Positions 8,143 to 10,004 of a stretch of 10,004 bases of DNA are shown here, piece after piece. Location: contig CALCBQ010000211.1 in assembly GCA_937897215.1 (NCBI GenBank), positions 1-10,004 of the forward strand. Reading direction: 5' to 3'. Both the position numbers and the translations under genes were made by a program. The notes under the pieces were generated by a model, which saw only the letters and a list, made by a program, of their open reading frames with translations, was not told the DNA's origin and did not search any database. Positions within the stretch are counted from its first letter, which is position 1, and each line of letters begins with the position of its first letter. The stretch comes from an uncultured Clostridia bacterium. Its GTDB lineage: Bacteria; Bacillota; Clostridia; Oscillospirales; Acutalibacteraceae.

Positions 8143-9567
8143 TTATTCTTTACCATTCCAACAATAAGTACAAACTCTATCGGCCGGAAGTCCTATGGCT
8201 TTAATTATTCCATCAATAGACTGGAATTCAAGAGATGTAAAGTGCAATTTATCACAAATAGCACTTCTTAATTTTTTACCACGTTCAGTAGAAGAATCAA
8301 TATATTCATCAATATATTTAAAGCCTTCTTCTCCTTCTAACTCAACAATAGTGCTACGAGCAATAAGTTCCATATCAGATGTAGCGCGTGAGAAGTTGAG
8401 ATATTTACAACCATACATAATTGGTGGGCAAGCTGAACGAATATGTACTTCTTTTGCACCATTTTCATAAAGGAATTCAACTGTTTCGCGAAGTTGAGTA
8501 CCACGAACAATGCTATCATCAACAAAAAGTAGTTTTTTATCCTGAATTAAATCGTGAACAGGAATTTGCTTCATTTTTGCAACCCTGTTACGTTCTTTCT
8601 GATTAGCAGGAGTAAAGCTTCTTGCCCAAGTTGGTGTGTATTTAATGAATGGACGAGCAAACTGAATACCACTTTCATTTGCATAACCAATTGCGTGAGG
8701 AGTACCCGAATCAGGAACACCACTTACATAATCAATATCTTGCGCAATACCGTTTTTACGGTCGCATTCAGCCATAATCTTACCATTTTTATATCTCATT
8801 ACTTCTACATTTACACCTTCATAACAAGATGTTGAATATCCGTAATAAGACCATAAAAACGCACAGATTTTCATTTTTTTACCTGGTTCGCGAAGAACAG
8901 TGACTTTTTCTGAAGTTAATTCAACAACTTCGCCAGCACCTAGTTCTTTATAATCTGCATAGCCGAGCTTTTTGTATGCAAAATCTTCAAATGAAACACA
9001 ATAGCCATCATCACGAGCTCCGATTAAAACAGGAATTCTTCCTAATTTATCGCGAGCCGCAATAATTTTACCACTATCAGTAAGAATTAAAATAGATGCA
9101 GTGCCATCAATAAGGCTCTGTGCATATGCAATACCGTCAGCAAAGTTTTCTTTTTGGTTAATAATTGCTGCAACAAGTTCTGTTGAGTTTATACCCTCAT
9201 TAGTCATAGCGCCGAAATGACCACCATTTGAGAAAAGATATTCTTCAACAAGTTTTTCTTTATTATTAATTAAACCAATAATACAAATTGCATATAAACC
9301 AAGTTTAGAACGGACAAGCAACGGTTGAGCATCAGAATCACTGATTGAACCAATTGCGGCATTACCTTTCATTTGATTTGAAATGTTTTCAAATTTTGTT
9401 CTGAATGGTGAGTTTTCAATTTTATGAATTTTTCTTTGTAATCCAATACCTTTGTCGTAAGCAGCCATACCACCACGACGAGTACCAAGATGAGAGTGAT
9501 AGTCAGTGCCAAAGAACACATCTAAAACAGTGTCATTCTTACTGACTGCGCCAAAAAAACCACCCAT
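8143..9567 (-). CDS. purF: Amidophosphoribosyltransferase with a degenerate glutaminase domain
   Basis: Commits PRPP to purine synthesis by forming 5-phosphoribosylamine. The 474-residue length is normal. The C-terminal phosphoribosyltransferase half is intact: YVSGVPDSGTPHAIGYA (280-296), RSFTPANQKERNR, and the PRPP loop FVDDSIVRGT (348-357). Cys235, Cys387, Cys466 and Cys469 match the spacing of the four [4Fe-4S] ligands known from the Bacillus subtilis enzyme. The N-terminal Ntn-glutaminase half is unusual. The protein starts MGGFFG where active members have Cys-Gly after processing. The positions of the glutamine-binding Arg and the oxyanion Asn-Gly appear as Ala71 and Ile96-Ile97. An in-frame stop (the end of purC) lies four codons upstream, so no alternative start supplies a propeptide or Cys. 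The ribosome site is GAGG at 9576-9579. Glutamine-dependent activity is doubtful and ammonia-dependent activity is plausible. Confidence 0.93.
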   Translation of the reverse strand: MGGFFGAVSKNDTVLDVFFGTDYHSHLGTRRGGMAAYDKGIGLQRKIHKIENSPFRTKFENISNQMKGNAAIGSISDSDAQPLLVRSKLGLYAICIIGLINNKEKLVEEYLFSNGGHFGAMTNEGINSTELVAAIINQKENFADGIAYAQSLIDGTASILILTDSGKIIAARDKLGRIPVLIGARDDGYCVSFEDFAYKKLGYADYKELGAGEVVELTSEKVTVLREPGKKMKICAFLWSYYGYSTSCYEGVNVEVMRYKNGKIMAECDRKNGIAQDIDYVSGVPDSGTPHAIGYANESGIQFARPFIKYTPTWARSFTPANQKERNRVAKMKQIPVHDLIQDKKLLFVDDSIVRGTQLRETVEFLYENGAKEVHIRSACPPIMYGCKYLNFSRATSDMELIARSTIVELEGEEGFKYIDEYIDSSTERGKKLRSAICDKLHFTSLEFQSIDGIIKAIGLPADRVCTYCWNGKE

Positions 9568-9579
9568 GAAATATACCTC

Positions 9580-10004
9580 TTAAGCGAAGAAAAGTTCTGA
9601 AAGTGTCATTGGGTCAATGTATTTGCCATCTTTGTAAACACGCATATTACCTGATGCAACTTCATCGATAAGCATTACATTACCGTCTGCGTCATAGCCA
9701 AATTCAAATTTGATATCATAAAGAATAAGACCCTTTTCTTTAAGGTCGTCAGCTACGATTTGTGTAATCTTCTGAGTCATTTCTTTAATATCTTCATACT
9801 GTTTATCTGTCATAACGCCAAGAGCAACAAGAGCATCTTTAATTACAAGTGGGTCGCCCTTTGCATCATCTTTAAATGTCATTTCAACATAAGCTGGAAG
9901 GTCTGAGCCTTCTTCAATATAATCGCCATAACGACGAATGAAACTACCAACTGCTTTATGACGGCAGATAACTTCAAGACCGTGTCCGAATACTTTTGCT
10001 GGAA
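9580..10004 (-). CDS. purC: SAICAR synthetase PurC, C-terminal part (5' end beyond window)
   Basis: Condenses CAIR with aspartate, using ATP, to form SAICAR. Only the last 140 residues and the TAA stop (9580-9582) are in the window, and the frame is open to the right edge. Recognisable segments are EVICRHKAVGSFIRRYG (compare VVRNRAAGSLVKR in E. coli), KDDAKGDPLV, and the metal/nucleotide region LILYDIKFEFG followed by LIDEVASGNMRVY. The usual DExSPDxxR is altered to DEVASGNMR, without the Pro-Asp, and the protein ends soon after with LSELFFA. I believe this variant occurs in Clostridia, but I cannot verify that here. It is the most upstream gene visible and ends 12 bp before purF. Confidence 0.93.
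   Translation of the reverse strand, partial: PAKVFGHGLEVICRHKAVGSFIRRYGDYIEEGSDLPAYVEMTFKDDAKGDPLVIKDALVALGVMTDKQYEDIKEMTQKITQIVADDLKEKGLILYDIKFEFGYDADGNVMLIDEVASGNMRVYKDGKYIDPMTLSELFFA

Overview
The window is one dense, single-strand block of de novo purine biosynthesis genes, all on the minus strand and read from right to left. In transcription order: purC (3' end only), purF, purM, purN, an archaeal-type IMP cyclohydrolase (purO type), a stand-alone AICAR formyltransferase, purD, and a large single-chain purL whose 3' end runs off the left edge. Seven junctions are visible. Six are gaps of 12-23 bp and one is a 1-bp stop/start overlap. Each gene is preceded by a recognisable Shine-Dalgarno sequence. 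No internal promoter, terminator, RNA gene, mobile element or CRISPR is visible, and there is no non-coding stretch above 25 bp. This looks like one polycistronic operon whose promoter lies beyond the right edge.

The genes cover most of the path from PRPP to IMP: PurF (PRPP to phosphoribosylamine), PurD (to GAR), PurN (to FGAR, using 10-formyl-THF), PurL (to FGAM), PurM (to AIR), PurC (CAIR to SAICAR), AICAR formyltransferase (to FAICAR) and PurO-type cyclohydrolase (to IMP). PurE/PurK (AIR to CAIR) and PurB (SAICAR to AICAR) are not in the window.

The moderately AT-rich composition, strong GGAGG-type ribosome sites, large fused PurL and split cyclohydrolase/formyltransferase pair suggest an anaerobic Clostridia member (Lachnospiraceae or Oscillospiraceae/Ruminococcus-like, typical of gut or rumen). 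This assignment is inferred from remembered family patterns, not from a search.

Three things stand out. (1) PurF has Gly where the N-terminal nucleophilic Cys of class II glutaminases should be. Other glutamine-site residues also look replaced, yet the PRPP loop and all four Fe-S cluster cysteines are kept. This suggests an ammonia-dependent PurF or one with a separate ammonia source. (2) The usual bifunctional PurH is replaced by an archaeal-type cyclohydrolase next to an AICAR formyltransferase that resembles the C-terminal half of eukaryotic ATIC more than bacterial PurH. (3) Codon usage changes abruptly inside purL, around 1880-2160, pointing to a recombinant gene or a chimeric assembly.
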